Shown in pieces: positions 38,400-46,953 of a stretch of DNA of 64,000 nt. This DNA comes from PCRC01 sp017848435 (lineage in GTDB: Bacteria; Pseudomonadota; Gammaproteobacteria; Burkholderiales; Burkholderiaceae_C): positions 2,728,001 to 2,792,000 of the forward strand of contig OZ260072.1 in the NCBI GenBank assembly GCA_965284315.1, read 5' to 3'. The position numbers and the translations under genes are program-made. Within the stretch, counting starts at the first letter, position 1; each line of letters begins with the position of its first letter. The notes under the pieces are model-generated. The model worked only from the letters and a program-made list of their open reading frames with translations. It ran no database searches and was not told where the DNA came from.

Positions 38400-39224
38400 T
38401 CAGGCCGCCACGGCGGACTGGTTGGCGGTGATGAAGGCAGGCGGCGGCGGGCTGCCGGCCGACAGCGTCAGCACCTCGTAGCCGGTCTCGGTGACGAGCA
38501 CGGTGTGTTCCCACTGGGCCGACAGCGAATGGTCTTTGGTGACGATGGTCCAGCCGTCGCCCAGTTCCTTGATGTCGCGCCGGCCGGCGTTGATCATCGG
38601 TTCGATGGTGAAGGTCATGCCGACCTTGAGTTCGTCCAGCGTGCCGGGTTTGCCGTAGTGCAGTACCTGCGGCTCTTCGTGGAACACCTGGCCAATGCCA
38701 TGGCCGCAGAACTCGCGCACCACGCTGAAGCCGTTGCTTTCGGCAAAACGCTGGATGGCGTGGCCGATGTCGCCCAGTCGCGCGCCGGGCTTGACCTTGG
38801 CAATGCCGTGCCACATCGCGTCGTAGGTGAAAGCGCACAGGCGCTTGGCGGCGATCGAGGCGTCGCCGACGATGAACATGCGGCTGGTGTCGCCGTGCCA
38901 GCCGTTCTTGATGACGGTGACATCGATGTTGACGATGTCGCCTTTTTTCAGCTGCTTGTCGTTCGGAATGCCGTGGCAGACCTGGTGGTTGATCGAGGTG
39001 CAGATGGACTTGGGGTAGGGCGAGTAACCCGGCGGCTGGTAGTTCAGCGGCGCGGGAATCGCGTGCTGCACGTTGACGATGTAGTCATGCGCCAGCTTGT
39101 CGAGTTCGTTGGTCGTCACACCCGGTTTGACGTGGGGCGTGAGGTAGTCCAGAACTTCAGAAGCCAGTCGGCCCGCCACGCGCATGCCGGCAATGCCGTC
39201 CGCGTCCTTGTAGGTAGTGCTCAT
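38400..39224 (-). CDS. map: Methionine aminopeptidase, type I
   Basis: 274 residues from the ATG at 39224. Removes initiator methionine. Metal ligands are visible in context: NIDVTVIKNGWHGDTSRMF (two Asp), GHGIGQVFHEEP (His) and FTIEPMIN plus WEHTVLVTE (two Glu). Longer than E. coli Map by about ten C-terminal residues (SPPPPAFITANQ). glnD follows at 21 bases; purL is divergent. Confidence 0.97.
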   Translation of the reverse strand: MSTTYKDADGIAGMRVAGRLASEVLDYLTPHVKPGVTTNELDKLAHDYIVNVQHAIPAPLNYQPPGYSPYPKSICTSINHQVCHGIPNDKQLKKGDIVNIDVTVIKNGWHGDTSRMFIVGDASIAAKRLCAFTYDAMWHGIAKVKPGARLGDIGHAIQRFAESNGFSVVREFCGHGIGQVFHEEPQVLHYGKPGTLDELKVGMTFTIEPMINAGRRDIKELGDGWTIVTKDHSLSAQWEHTVLVTETGYEVLTLSAGSPPPPAFITANQSAVAA

Positions 39225-39293
39225 TTGGCAATTATCCCACCGCCCGAGTCTGTCCGTCATGCGAGTTTGGCTGGCGGAGGGCTGTGCCGTCCC

Positions 39294-39305
39294 AAGTAAA
39301 ATCGG
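39294..39305 (+). promoter_or_regulatory. Candidate -10 region of purL
   Basis: AAGTAAAATCGG, identical to the 12-mer before yebC (6074-6085), with a TAAAAT core. The nearest -35-like TTGGCT is 24 bases upstream, too far for a standard promoter, so confidence is low. Confidence 0.3.
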
Positions 39306-39316
39306 GGATTGACGAC

Positions 39317-39343
39317 GCCGGCAGCCCATCCAGCGCTGCCGGC
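39317..39343 (+). promoter_or_regulatory. Strong hairpin in the purL leader
   Basis: GCCGGCAGC (39317-39325), 9-base loop, GCTGCCGGC (39335-39343), all nine pairs G-C or A-T. It ends directly before an ATG at 39344 and 30 bases before the preferred GTG start at 39374. It lacks a T tract; a translational or protein-binding role is possible. Confidence 0.4.
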
Positions 39344-39373
39344 ATGTTCCCGGTAATTACCCAGGCCACCACC

Positions 39374-42300
39374 GTGACCCCACACCTGACCCCGTTTGAG
39401 GGCGGCAGCGCGCTCAGCGACTTCCGCGTCCAGCAACTCCTTCCGCGCCTGCAAGCGGTTCACGACAAGATCACCGGCCTGACCGCCCGTTATGTGCACC
39501 TGGTGGCCACCGACGCGCCGCTGACCGACGCGCTGCGGCAACAACTTGCGGCGCTGCTGACCTATGGTGACCCTTACACGGGCCCGACCGACGGTGTCGC
39601 CATGGTGGTCACGCCGCGCTTCGGCACTGTGTCGCCTTGGGCGTCCAAGGCCACCGACATCGCCCACAACTGCGGGCTGGCGGTGCGGCGCGTCGAGCGC
39701 ATCACCGAATACCGGGTCGTGCTGGCTTCCGGCCTGCTGCGCCAACACAGCCTGACCGACGCCCAGCGCGACGCGGTGGCCGAGCTGCTGCACGACCGCA
39801 TGACCGAGAGCGTGATGTTCGACCGTGCGCAGGCCGAGGGCCTGTTCCGCGAGCTGCCCGCTGCGCCCCTGGCGCAGGTGGACGTGCTGGCCGGTGGCCG
39901 GGCGGCGCTGGTGGCAGCCAACACCGAGTTCGGTTTGGCACTGGCCGACGACGAAATCGACTACCTGGTGAACGCCTTCACCCAGCTCGGCCGCAACCCG
40001 ACCGATGTGGAGCTGATGATGTTCGCGCAGGCCAACAGCGAGCACTGCCGGCACAAGATTTTCAACGCCGAGTTCACCATCGACGGCGTGGCGCAGACCA
40101 AAAGCCTCTTTGGCATGATCCGCCACACCCACCAGACGAACCCGCAGCACATGGTGGTGGCCTATTCCGACAACGCGTCCGTCATGGAAGGCAACCCGAT
40201 TGAGCGTTTTTGGGCCAAATCGGCCACAAGCCTCAGTGAAACCTGCCAATCGCGCTACGAAAAGAGTAGCGCCCTGAGCCATGTGCTGATGAAGGTGGAA
40301 ACCCACAACCACCCGACCGCCATCTCGCCTTTCCCCGGTGCGGCCACCGGCGCGGGCGGTGAAATCCGCGACGAAGGCGCCACCGGCCGTGGCTCGCGCC
40401 CCAAAGCGGGCCTGACCGGTTTCACCGTCTCCAAACTGTTCGACGGCACCTTCGGCAAACCCGAGCACATTGCCAGTCCGCTGCAGATCATGACCGAGGG
40501 CCCCCTCGGTGGCGCGGCCTTCAACAACGAGTTTGGCCGGCCCAACCTGCTGGGCTACTTCCGCGAGTACGAACAGCAGGTGGGTGAGCTGCAGCGCGGT
40601 TACCACAAGCCCATCATGATCGCGGGCGGGCTGGGCAGCATTGACGCCGGCCTGACGCACAAGATCGAATTTCCCGCCGGCTCGCTGCTGGTGCAGTTGG
40701 GTGGCCCCGGCATGCGCATCGGCATGGGCGGCAGTGCGGCCAGTTCCATGGCCACCGGCACCAACGCCGCGGCGCTGGACTTTGATTCGGTGCAGCGCGG
40801 CAACCCCGAAATCCAGCGCCGGGCGCAGGAGGTCATCAACCACTGCTGGTCGCAAGGCGCGGCCAACCCGATCCTGGCGATCCACGATGTCGGCGCCGGT
40901 GGCCTGTCCAACGCCTTTCCCGAACTGACCAACGACGCAGGCCGCGGCGCCCGCTTCGACCTGCGCAACGTGCCGCTGGAAGAAAGTGGCCTGTCGCCCA
41001 AAGAGATTTGGTGCAACGAGAGCCAGGAACGCTACGTGATGGCGATTGCGCCCGAGTCGCTGGCCCTGTTCACCGCGTTTTGTGAGCGCGAGCGTTGCCC
41101 GTTCGCGGTGGTCGGTGTGGCCACCGAAGCGCGGCAGTTGGTGCTGACCGACGAGGACGCCGCCGCGCCGGGCCACCCCAAGCAAGGCACAGCCCCCTCG
41201 GGCGGCAGCGAACCCCACGCAGTGGGGGGCGTGGGGGCAGCGGTCGACATGCCCATGAACGTGCTGCTCGGCAAGCCGCCCAAGATGCACCGCGACGTGA
41301 CCACGGTCAAGCGCTCGTTCCCCCCTCTGGACCTCACCGGGGTGGACCTGCAGCAGGCCGTTATCCAGGTGCTCAGCCAACCTACCGTGGCGTCCAAGCG
41401 CTTCCTGGTCACCATCGGCGACCGCACCGTGGGCGGCCTGAGCCACCGCGACCAGATGGTCGGCCCCTGGCAGGTGCCGGTGGCCGACTGCGCCGTCACG
41501 TTGGCGGACCACAGCGGTTTTGCCGGCGAGGCCATGAGCATGGGCGAGCGCACGCCGCTGGCCGCCATCAACGCACCCGCTTCGGGCCGCATGGCGGTGG
41601 CGGAAAGCATCACCAACCTGCTGGCTGCGCCGATTGAACTGCCACGCGTCAAGCTCTCCGCCAACTGGATGGCCGCCTGCGGCGAGCCCGGCGAAGACGC
41701 CGCGCTGTACGCCACCGTGAAAGCGGTGGGCATGGAACTGTGCCCGGCGCTGGGTATTTCCATCCCGGTCGGCAAGGATTCGCTGTCGATGCGCACGCAG
41801 TGGACAGCCGATTCAGGGGCGAAGAAAGTCACTTCACCGGTCAGCCTGATCGTCACCGCGTTCGCCACCCTGGCCGACGTGCGCGGCACGCTCACGCCGC
41901 AGCTCGACGCCGCCGAGCCCGACACCACGCTGGTGCTGGTGGACCTCGGCAAAGGCCAGAACCGCCTGGGCGGCTCGGTCTTCGCGCAGACGCTGAACCA
42001 GGTGGGGGACAGCGTGCCAGACCTGGACGACCCGCAAGACCTGGTGAACCTGGTCAACGCGGTGAATGCGCTGCGGGCCGAAGGAAAAATCCTCGCCTAC
42101 CACGACCGCAGCGACGGTGGCCTGCTGGCCACCGTGTGCGAGATGGCTTTTGCCGGCCATGTGGGCGTGGCGCTGAACGTCGATTTGCTGGTCACCGAAG
42201 GCGACGGCATTGCCGACAGCCGCATGGACACCGGCGACGCCAAGAACTGGGCTGGCCAGATCAGCGCCCGCCGCGACGAACTGACGCTGAAAGCCCTGTT

Positions 42301-43435
42301 CAGCGAAGAGCTGGGCGTGGTGCTGCAGGTGCGTACCGCCGACCGCAACGACGTGATGCAGGTGCTGCGCACGCATGGTTTGTCCAAACACAGCCACTTC
42401 ATTGGCAAGACGCGCCCGACAGCCTCCACCATCACCGCCGGCGTTGGCCAGGTGCAGGTCTGGCGCGACACCAAGGTGGTGTTCAGCGCCAACCTGCAGG
42501 ACCTGCAGCAGGTCTGGGACAGCGTGAGCTGGAAGATCAACCAACAGCGCGACAACCCGGCCTGTGCCGACGCCGAACACGCGTCCGTGGGCCAGCCCAA
42601 CGACCCCGGCCTGCACGTGGCGCTGAGCTTCGACCCCGCTGACAACGTGGCGGCGCCGTACCTCAACCTGACCCGCCCCAAAGTGGCGGTGCTGCGGGAG
42701 CAGGGCGTCAACTCGCACGTGGAAATGGCCTATGCCTTCACCGAAGCCGGTTTCGAGGCCTACGACGTGCACATGACCGACCTGCAGACCGGCCGCGCCA
42801 GACTGCAGGACTTCCAGGGCGTAGTCGCCTGTGGTGGGTTCAGCTATGGCGACACCTTGGGCGCTGGCATCGGCTGGGCGCGCAGCATCACCTTCAACCC
42901 GGTGCTGTCGGCGCAGTTCCAGGCCTTTTTTGGCCGCAGCGACACCTTTGGCCTGGGCGTGTGCAACGGCTGCCAGATGTTTGCCGAGCTGGCCGACATC
43001 ATCCCCGGCGCGCAAGACTGGCCACGTTTCACCACCAACCAGAGCGAGCGTTTTGAGGCGCGGTTGTCCATGGTGGAGGTGCTGCCGTCCCCGAGCCTGT
43101 TTTTCCAGGGCATGGCCGGCAGCCGCTTGCCGATTGCGGTGGCGCACGGCGAGGGCTATGCCAATTTTGCTTACCGGGGGGATGCGTCCAAGGCGATTGC
43201 CGCGATGCGTTTCACCGACAACCAGGGCGCGGCCACCGAAGCCTACCCGTTCAACCCCAACGGCAGCCCCGGCGGCCTGACGGCGGTGACCACGCCTTGC
43301 GGCCGTTTCACCGCCATGATGCCGCACCCCGAGCGAGTGTTCCGCAACATCCAGATGAGCTGGACCTCGGGCGACCGCGACCAGTTCAGCCCGTGGCTAC
43401 AGCTCTGGCGCAACGCGCGCCACTGGGTGGGTTGA
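39374..43435 (+). CDS. purL: Phosphoribosylformylglycinamidine synthase
   Basis: 1353 residues from GTG at 39374, giving VTPHLTPFEGGSALSDFR as in relatives; ATG at 39344 would add ten residues and has no ribosome site. Large single-chain FGAM synthetase: N-terminal PurS-like domain, two AIRS-type ATPase halves (ANSEHCRHKIFNAEF, KVETHNHPTAISPFPGAATGAG), and a C-terminal glutaminase with nucleophile Cys in LGVCNGCQMF (about 1197) and MMPHPERVFR. Residues about 598-622 (GHPKQGTAPSGGSEPHAVGG) are extra compared with E. coli and coded by a G/C-rich repeat unit. Confidence 0.96.
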   Translation: MTPHLTPFEGGSALSDFRVQQLLPRLQAVHDKITGLTARYVHLVATDAPLTDALRQQLAALLTYGDPYTGPTDGVAMVVTPRFGTVSPWASKATDIAHNCGLAVRRVERITEYRVVLASGLLRQHSLTDAQRDAVAELLHDRMTESVMFDRAQAEGLFRELPAAPLAQVDVLAGGRAALVAANTEFGLALADDEIDYLVNAFTQLGRNPTDVELMMFAQANSEHCRHKIFNAEFTIDGVAQTKSLFGMIRHTHQTNPQHMVVAYSDNASVMEGNPIERFWAKSATSLSETCQSRYEKSSALSHVLMKVETHNHPTAISPFPGAATGAGGEIRDEGATGRGSRPKAGLTGFTVSKLFDGTFGKPEHIASPLQIMTEGPLGGAAFNNEFGRPNLLGYFREYEQQVGELQRGYHKPIMIAGGLGSIDAGLTHKIEFPAGSLLVQLGGPGMRIGMGGSAASSMATGTNAAALDFDSVQRGNPEIQRRAQEVINHCWSQGAANPILAIHDVGAGGLSNAFPELTNDAGRGARFDLRNVPLEESGLSPKEIWCNESQERYVMAIAPESLALFTAFCERERCPFAVVGVATEARQLVLTDEDAAAPGHPKQGTAPSGGSEPHAVGGVGAAVDMPMNVLLGKPPKMHRDVTTVKRSFPPLDLTGVDLQQAVIQVLSQPTVASKRFLVTIGDRTVGGLSHRDQMVGPWQVPVADCAVTLADHSGFAGEAMSMGERTPLAAINAPASGRMAVAESITNLLAAPIELPRVKLSANWMAACGEPGEDAALYATVKAVGMELCPALGISIPVGKDSLSMRTQWTADSGAKKVTSPVSLIVTAFATLADVRGTLTPQLDAAEPDTTLVLVDLGKGQNRLGGSVFAQTLNQVGDSVPDLDDPQDLVNLVNAVNALRAEGKILAYHDRSDGGLLATVCEMAFAGHVGVALNVDLLVTEGDGIADSRMDTGDAKNWAGQISARRDELTLKALFSEELGVVLQVRTADRNDVMQVLRTHGLSKHSHFIGKTRPTASTITAGVGQVQVWRDTKVVFSANLQDLQQVWDSVSWKINQQRDNPACADAEHASVGQPNDPGLHVALSFDPADNVAAPYLNLTRPKVAVLREQGVNSHVEMAYAFTEAGFEAYDVHMTDLQTGRARLQDFQGVVACGGFSYGDTLGAGIGWARSITFNPVLSAQFQAFFGRSDTFGLGVCNGCQMFAELADIIPGAQDWPRFTTNQSERFEARLSMVEVLPSPSLFFQGMAGSRLPIAVAHGEGYANFAYRGDASKAIAAMRFTDNQGAATEAYPFNPNGSPGGLTAVTTPCGRFTAMMPHPERVFRNIQMSWTSGDRDQFSPWLQLWRNARHWVG
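41168..41240 (+). repeat. G-rich repeat unit captured in frame inside purL
   Basis: Segment with CCACCCCAAGCAAGGC, CCCTCGGGCGGCAGCGAACC and the perfect inverted repeat CCCCACGC (41213-41220) / GCGTGGGG (41229-41236). I recognise this word order as a common intergenic repeat of Comamonadaceae chromosomes (from memory). Here it adds about 24 residues to PurL between LTDEDAAAP and VDMPMNVLLGKPPKM without breaking the frame. Confidence 0.6.
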
Positions 43436-43439
43436 GTCG

Positions 43440-44066
43440 TCAGCGGGCGGTGAAGACGTCCGCGCCCGAAAACGCGGCCGTGTTCTCGGGCTGGATGGCG
43501 GCCACGCGGCGGGCGCCATCAAAGCGGCGTTGCCAGTAGGCCAGCCGCATGTCTTCCAGGCGGATCACGCTGCCGGGTGTGGGCGAATGGATGAACTTGT
43601 TGTCGCCCACGTACAGGCCGACGTGGCTGTAGGACCGCTGCGAGGTGTTGTAGAACACCAGGTCACCGGGCCGCAGCTCGGCATGGTCAATTTCCTGCGT
43701 GGCGGCGGCCTGCTGCTCGGCTTTGCGCGGGAGTGACAGGCCGGCGGATTGCTCGAAGATGGCGCGGACAAAACCGCTGCAGTCAAACCCCTCGTCAAAG
43801 CGGTTGCCACCGCGCTGGTAGGGCACGCCCAAGTAACCCATGGCGCCAATCACCAGGTCAGACGCCTTGTTGCCCAGCATGTCGCGGGACTGTTCGATCT
43901 GGGCATTGAGCTGCTCGATCAGGCCTTTTTCGGTCAGGAACCGGCCGAGCGGGTCGCCCGCCACTTGGGCCGGCGGCCGTTTGGGGAAAGACGACACCGG
44001 CGCAGGGGGCGGCGCGCTGGCACAGGCCGTCAGCAGACAGGAAGCAAGTAAGATGGCTATGCGCAT
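43440..44066 (-). CDS. NlpC/P60 family lipoprotein (peptidoglycan endopeptidase-like)
   Basis: 208 residues. Lipoprotein signal MRIAILLASCLLTAC with lipidated Cys15. NlpC/P60 catalytic core: DCSGFV (Cys96), SYSHVGLYVGD (His148) and FIHSPTPG with a third polar residue. Family enzymes cut D-Glu-mDAP stem-peptide bonds in the periplasm. Residues 40-75 form a helical linker. The promoter at 44074-44101 places the transcription start at or next to the ATG, and no ribosome site precedes it, so translation may be leaderless. Convergent with purL, three bases apart. Confidence 0.9.
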   Translation of the reverse strand: MRIAILLASCLLTACASAPPPAPVSSFPKRPPAQVAGDPLGRFLTEKGLIEQLNAQIEQSRDMLGNKASDLVIGAMGYLGVPYQRGGNRFDEGFDCSGFVRAIFEQSAGLSLPRKAEQQAAATQEIDHAELRPGDLVFYNTSQRSYSHVGLYVGDNKFIHSPTPGSVIRLEDMRLAYWQRRFDGARRVAAIQPENTAAFSGADVFTAR

Positions 44067-44073
44067 CGTCGTG

Positions 44074-44101
44074 AGGATAGCGGCTCAGTTTCCGCCGTCA
44101 A
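44074..44101 (-). promoter_or_regulatory. Sigma70-type promoter of the NlpC/P60 gene
   Basis: Read on the minus strand: -35 TTGACG (44101-44096, 5 of 6 consensus), 16-base spacer, -10 TATCCT (44079-44074, 4 of 6). Only seven bases separate the -10 box from the A of the ATG at 44066, so the predicted first transcribed base is about the start codon. Confidence 0.6.
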
Positions 44102-44163
44102 GGTTTTTTCGCAAGAACCCGCGCCAAGTGCTTGATTCACAACATATTTAATGGAGATTTTCA

Positions 44164-45144
44164 ATGTTCAAAGCGCTCGTGCTTGAAAAGGCAGACAGCT
44201 TCACCGCGTCCATCCAATCCGTGGACGAAGGCCGCCTGCCCGCTGGCGACGTGACGGTGGCGGTCTCGCACTCCACACTGAACTACAAGGACGGCTTGGC
44301 GATTTGCAACAAAAGCCCGGTGGTGCGCAGCTGGCCCATGGTGGCCGGCATCGACGGCGCCGGCACGGTGCTCGAGTCCAGCCACCCGAACTGGCAAGCG
44401 GGCGACAGGTTCGTGCACAACGGTTGGGGCGTGGGCGAAACCCACTGGGGTTGCCTGGCCGAGAAGGCCCGCCTGAAGGGCGACTGGCTGGTCAAATTGC
44501 CCGCCGCCTTCACCCCGCGCCAGGCCATGGCCATTGGCACGGCCGGCTACACCGCCATGCTGTGCGTGCTGGCCCTGGAAGACCACGGCGTGAAGCCGGG
44601 CGCGGGCGAGATTCTGGTGACCGGCGCCACCGGCGGCGTGGGCAGCGTGGCCATCGCCTTGCTGGGCAAGCTGGGCTACACCGTGGTCGCGGCCACCGGC
44701 AAGGCCAGTGAAGAGGCTTATTTGAAGACCCTGGGCGCCACCGCCATCATCGACCGCGCTGAACTCTCGGCCGCTGGCAAGCCGTTCCAGAAGGAGCGCT
44801 GGGCCGGTGTTGTGGACGCGGTGGGTTCACACACGCTGGCCAACGTGCTGGCGCAAACCCGTTACGGCGGCGTGGTGGCGGCCTGCGGGCTGGCCCAGGG
44901 CATGGACTTGCCGACCACGGTGATGCCCTTCATCCTGCGCGGCGTCACGCTGGCCGGGGTGGACTCGGTGATGGCGCCGCTGGCCCGGCGCCAGCGCGCC
45001 TGGGACCGGCTGGCCAGCAGCCTCGACCTGGCACTGCTGGAGTCGATGATCGAAGACGTGGCGCTGGAGCAAGCCATCGCGAAGGCGCAGCAGCTGATGG
45101 CCGGCCAGGTGCGCGGCCGCGTGGTAGTGCAGGTCGGCGCCTGA
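44164..45144 (+). CDS. acuI: AcuI/YhdH-type acrylyl-CoA reductase (NADPH)
   Basis: 326-residue zinc-free medium-chain dehydrogenase. YhdH/AcuI hallmarks: HSTLNYKDGLAI near residue 37, GIDGAGTV, GWGVGETHWGCLAEKAR and the dinucleotide-binding VTGATGGVGSVAIALL. The family reduces acryloyl-CoA to propionyl-CoA, giving resistance to acrylate. TGGAGA precedes the ATG. Not in an obvious operon; prpE (propionate-CoA ligase) is 6.6 kb downstream. Other enoyl-thioester or quinone reductase activities cannot be excluded. Confidence 0.85.
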   Translation: MFKALVLEKADSFTASIQSVDEGRLPAGDVTVAVSHSTLNYKDGLAICNKSPVVRSWPMVAGIDGAGTVLESSHPNWQAGDRFVHNGWGVGETHWGCLAEKARLKGDWLVKLPAAFTPRQAMAIGTAGYTAMLCVLALEDHGVKPGAGEILVTGATGGVGSVAIALLGKLGYTVVAATGKASEEAYLKTLGATAIIDRAELSAAGKPFQKERWAGVVDAVGSHTLANVLAQTRYGGVVAACGLAQGMDLPTTVMPFILRGVTLAGVDSVMAPLARRQRAWDRLASSLDLALLESMIEDVALEQAIAKAQQLMAGQVRGRVVVQVGA

Positions 45145-45195
45145 AAGCCGTTGGCGGCCGGTTCCCAGGCCGTGAAACACCCGTTTTCCCTGTTT

Positions 45196-45262
45196 TTTTA
45201 AGGAAAATATGCCTCAAGCCCAGGTGCAATATAGCGCTTTAGCTATTAATAGAGTAACAAGC
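45196..45262 (+). repeat. AT-rich short repeat unit at the 5' end of the PQQ dehydrogenase gene
   Basis: Contains CCTCAAGCC, ATAGC-GCTTTA-GCTAT pairing and the palindrome CTATTAATAG (45243-45252). It resembles the dapE and nadD islands. It overlaps the proposed start codon and the first residues of the open frame. Confidence 0.45.
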
Positions 45263-46393
45263 AGGTGGCGGGACCGGGGCCTTGTGACAGGCCTCTGCGC
45301 GGCGCTGCTGGGCCTGGGTACTGTCAGCGCCGGCGCCCAAGCGCTGCGCGCCGAGGCCGTGGCCACCGGCTTGCAAAACCCCTGGGCGGTGGCCTTTCTG
45401 CCCGAAGGCCGCTACCTGGTGACCGAGCGGCCGGGCCGGATGCGGGTGGTAGAGGCCAATGGCCAGCTGGGCGCGCCGCTGCCGGGCCTGCCTGCCATCG
45501 CCGCCGGCGGGCAGGGCGGCCTGCTCGACGTGGTGCTGGACGCCGACTTCGCCCGCAACCGCACGCTGTACTTCTGCTTCTCCGAGCCGGCCGGCAGCGA
45601 GGCCGGCGGCAACAGCACCGCGCTGGCCCGCGCGGTGCTGGCCGCCGACCGCAGCCGGCTGGAGGGCGTCAAGGTCATTTTCAGCCAGAAGCCCAAGTAC
45701 GAAAGCCCGGCGCACTTCGGCTGCCGCATCGTTGAAACCCGCGACGGCAAGCTGCTGCTGACACTGGGCGACCGCTACCACCGCAAAGAGGACGCGCAAA
45801 CGCTGGACAACCACCATGGCAAGACGGTGCGCGTCAACAAGGACGGCTCGGTACCGCCCGACAACCCGTTTGTCGGCAAGGCCGGTGCATTGCCCGAAAT
45901 CTGGAGCCTGGGCCACCGCAACCCGCAAGGCGCGACGCTGGCGCCCGACGGCAGCTACTGGCTGGTCGAGCACGGACCGCAGGGCGGCGACGAGATCAAC
46001 CTGCCGCTGCCGGGCAAAAACTACGGCTGGCCGGTGATCACCTATGGCGAGAACTACGGCGGCGGCAAGATTGGCGCCGGCATCACGCAAAAAGACGGGC
46101 TGGAGCAGCCGCTGCACTACTGGGTGCCGTCGATCGCGCCGTCCGGCATGGCCTTTCTGACCAGCGACCGCTATGGCGCGGCAATGAAGGGCAACCTGTT
46201 CGTCGGCTCGCTGAAATTCGGCTACCTGAACCGCATTGAACTGGCGGCGCCGTTCAAGGGCAAGGTGGTGCGCGAGCACCGGTTGCTGGCCGATGCCCGC
46301 GAACGCATCCGCGACGTGCGCCAGGGCCCCGACGGCCTGCTCTACGTGCTGACCGACAGCGCCCAGGGGCGGCTGCTGCGGCTGTTGCCCTAG
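45209..46393 (+). CDS. PQQ-dependent soluble sugar dehydrogenase (YliI/Asd type)
   Basis: 394 residues if begun at the ATG at 45209 (AAGGA four bases upstream). The first 25 residues are coded by the AT-rich repeat; a GTG at 45284 would give a conventional signal peptide (VTGLCAALLGLGTVSAGAQA), so the true start is open. Mature protein is a six-bladed propeller: GLQNPWAVAFLPEGRYLVTERPG, SPAHFGCRIVE (catalytic His), LGDRYHRKEDAQ, IWSLGHRNPQG, EHGPQGGDEIN. Oxidises aldose sugars in the periplasm with PQQ and calcium. Stop codon overlaps that of the convergent P460 gene. Confidence 0.88.
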   Translation: MPQAQVQYSALAINRVTSRWRDRGLVTGLCAALLGLGTVSAGAQALRAEAVATGLQNPWAVAFLPEGRYLVTERPGRMRVVEANGQLGAPLPGLPAIAAGGQGGLLDVVLDADFARNRTLYFCFSEPAGSEAGGNSTALARAVLAADRSRLEGVKVIFSQKPKYESPAHFGCRIVETRDGKLLLTLGDRYHRKEDAQTLDNHHGKTVRVNKDGSVPPDNPFVGKAGALPEIWSLGHRNPQGATLAPDGSYWLVEHGPQGGDEINLPLPGKNYGWPVITYGENYGGGKIGAGITQKDGLEQPLHYWVPSIAPSGMAFLTSDRYGAAMKGNLFVGSLKFGYLNRIELAAPFKGKVVREHRLLADARERIRDVRQGPDGLLYVLTDSAQGRLLRLLP

Positions 46394-46953
46394 CGCTTGC
46401 CCAGCGTCGGGTAGCCGTCGACGAAGACCCAGTCGGTCTTCTGGGCCGGGGTATGGCAGCCCATGCAGGTTTCAGTAAAGCCCTTGGACACATTGCGGGC
46501 CGGGTTCTTGGGGTCCTTGGCTTCGTACAGCGCCCAGCCCCAGCCCTGGGCCCAGTGGGGGTTGCCCTTGAAACGCCCGCTGCTGTCTTTGACCATCACG
46601 AACCAGATCACCGGTGCGCCGGCCCACTGGGCCTCGCCGGTGGTTTGCGGCCCCGACTTCACCTGCCGCACCTCCTTTACCAGCACACTGCCGTCGGGGA
46701 ATTTTCCGCTCTGGCGGTAGGCCTTCACCGCCTCGGGCTGGGCATAGACGTCGTGGAAGCCATGGCCCGGCGCCTTGGGCTCGGCCACCAGCCATGAGCC
46801 CAGGTGCGTCCAGTCCTGCCGGTACGACTCCGGCAGCCGGATGTTGCCGGCCTGGTCGACCAGCTGTCGGTAGGTGTTCTGCGACAGGCTTTCGGCCTGC
46901 GCCAGACCGCCGTGCAGCAGCGCCAGCAGCGTCAGCGCGACCCGCGGCTTCAT
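46390..46953 (-). CDS. Cytochrome P460 family protein
   Basis: 187 residues with signal peptide (ending GGLAQAE) and one c-type haem site CMGCH at residues 163-167 near the C-terminus. The body (PESYRQDWTHLGSWLV, GSVLVKEVRQ, GWGWALYEAKDP) fits the P460 family, which oxidises hydroxylamine or NO, or in other members acts as c'-beta NO-binding cytochrome. The crosslinking Lys cannot be assigned without alignment. Start overlaps the stop of the AhpD-like gene, so the two are translationally coupled. Confidence 0.88.
   Translation of the reverse strand: MKPRVALTLLALLHGGLAQAESLSQNTYRQLVDQAGNIRLPESYRQDWTHLGSWLVAEPKAPGHGFHDVYAQPEAVKAYRQSGKFPDGSVLVKEVRQVKSGPQTTGEAQWAGAPVIWFVMVKDSSGRFKGNPHWAQGWGWALYEAKDPKNPARNVSKGFTETCMGCHTPAQKTDWVFVDGYPTLGKR

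Noticed and set aside
39257..41512. Antisense open frame of about 750 codons opposite purL
   Set aside because: No domain, no ribosome site, explained by GC-rich codon bias of purL.
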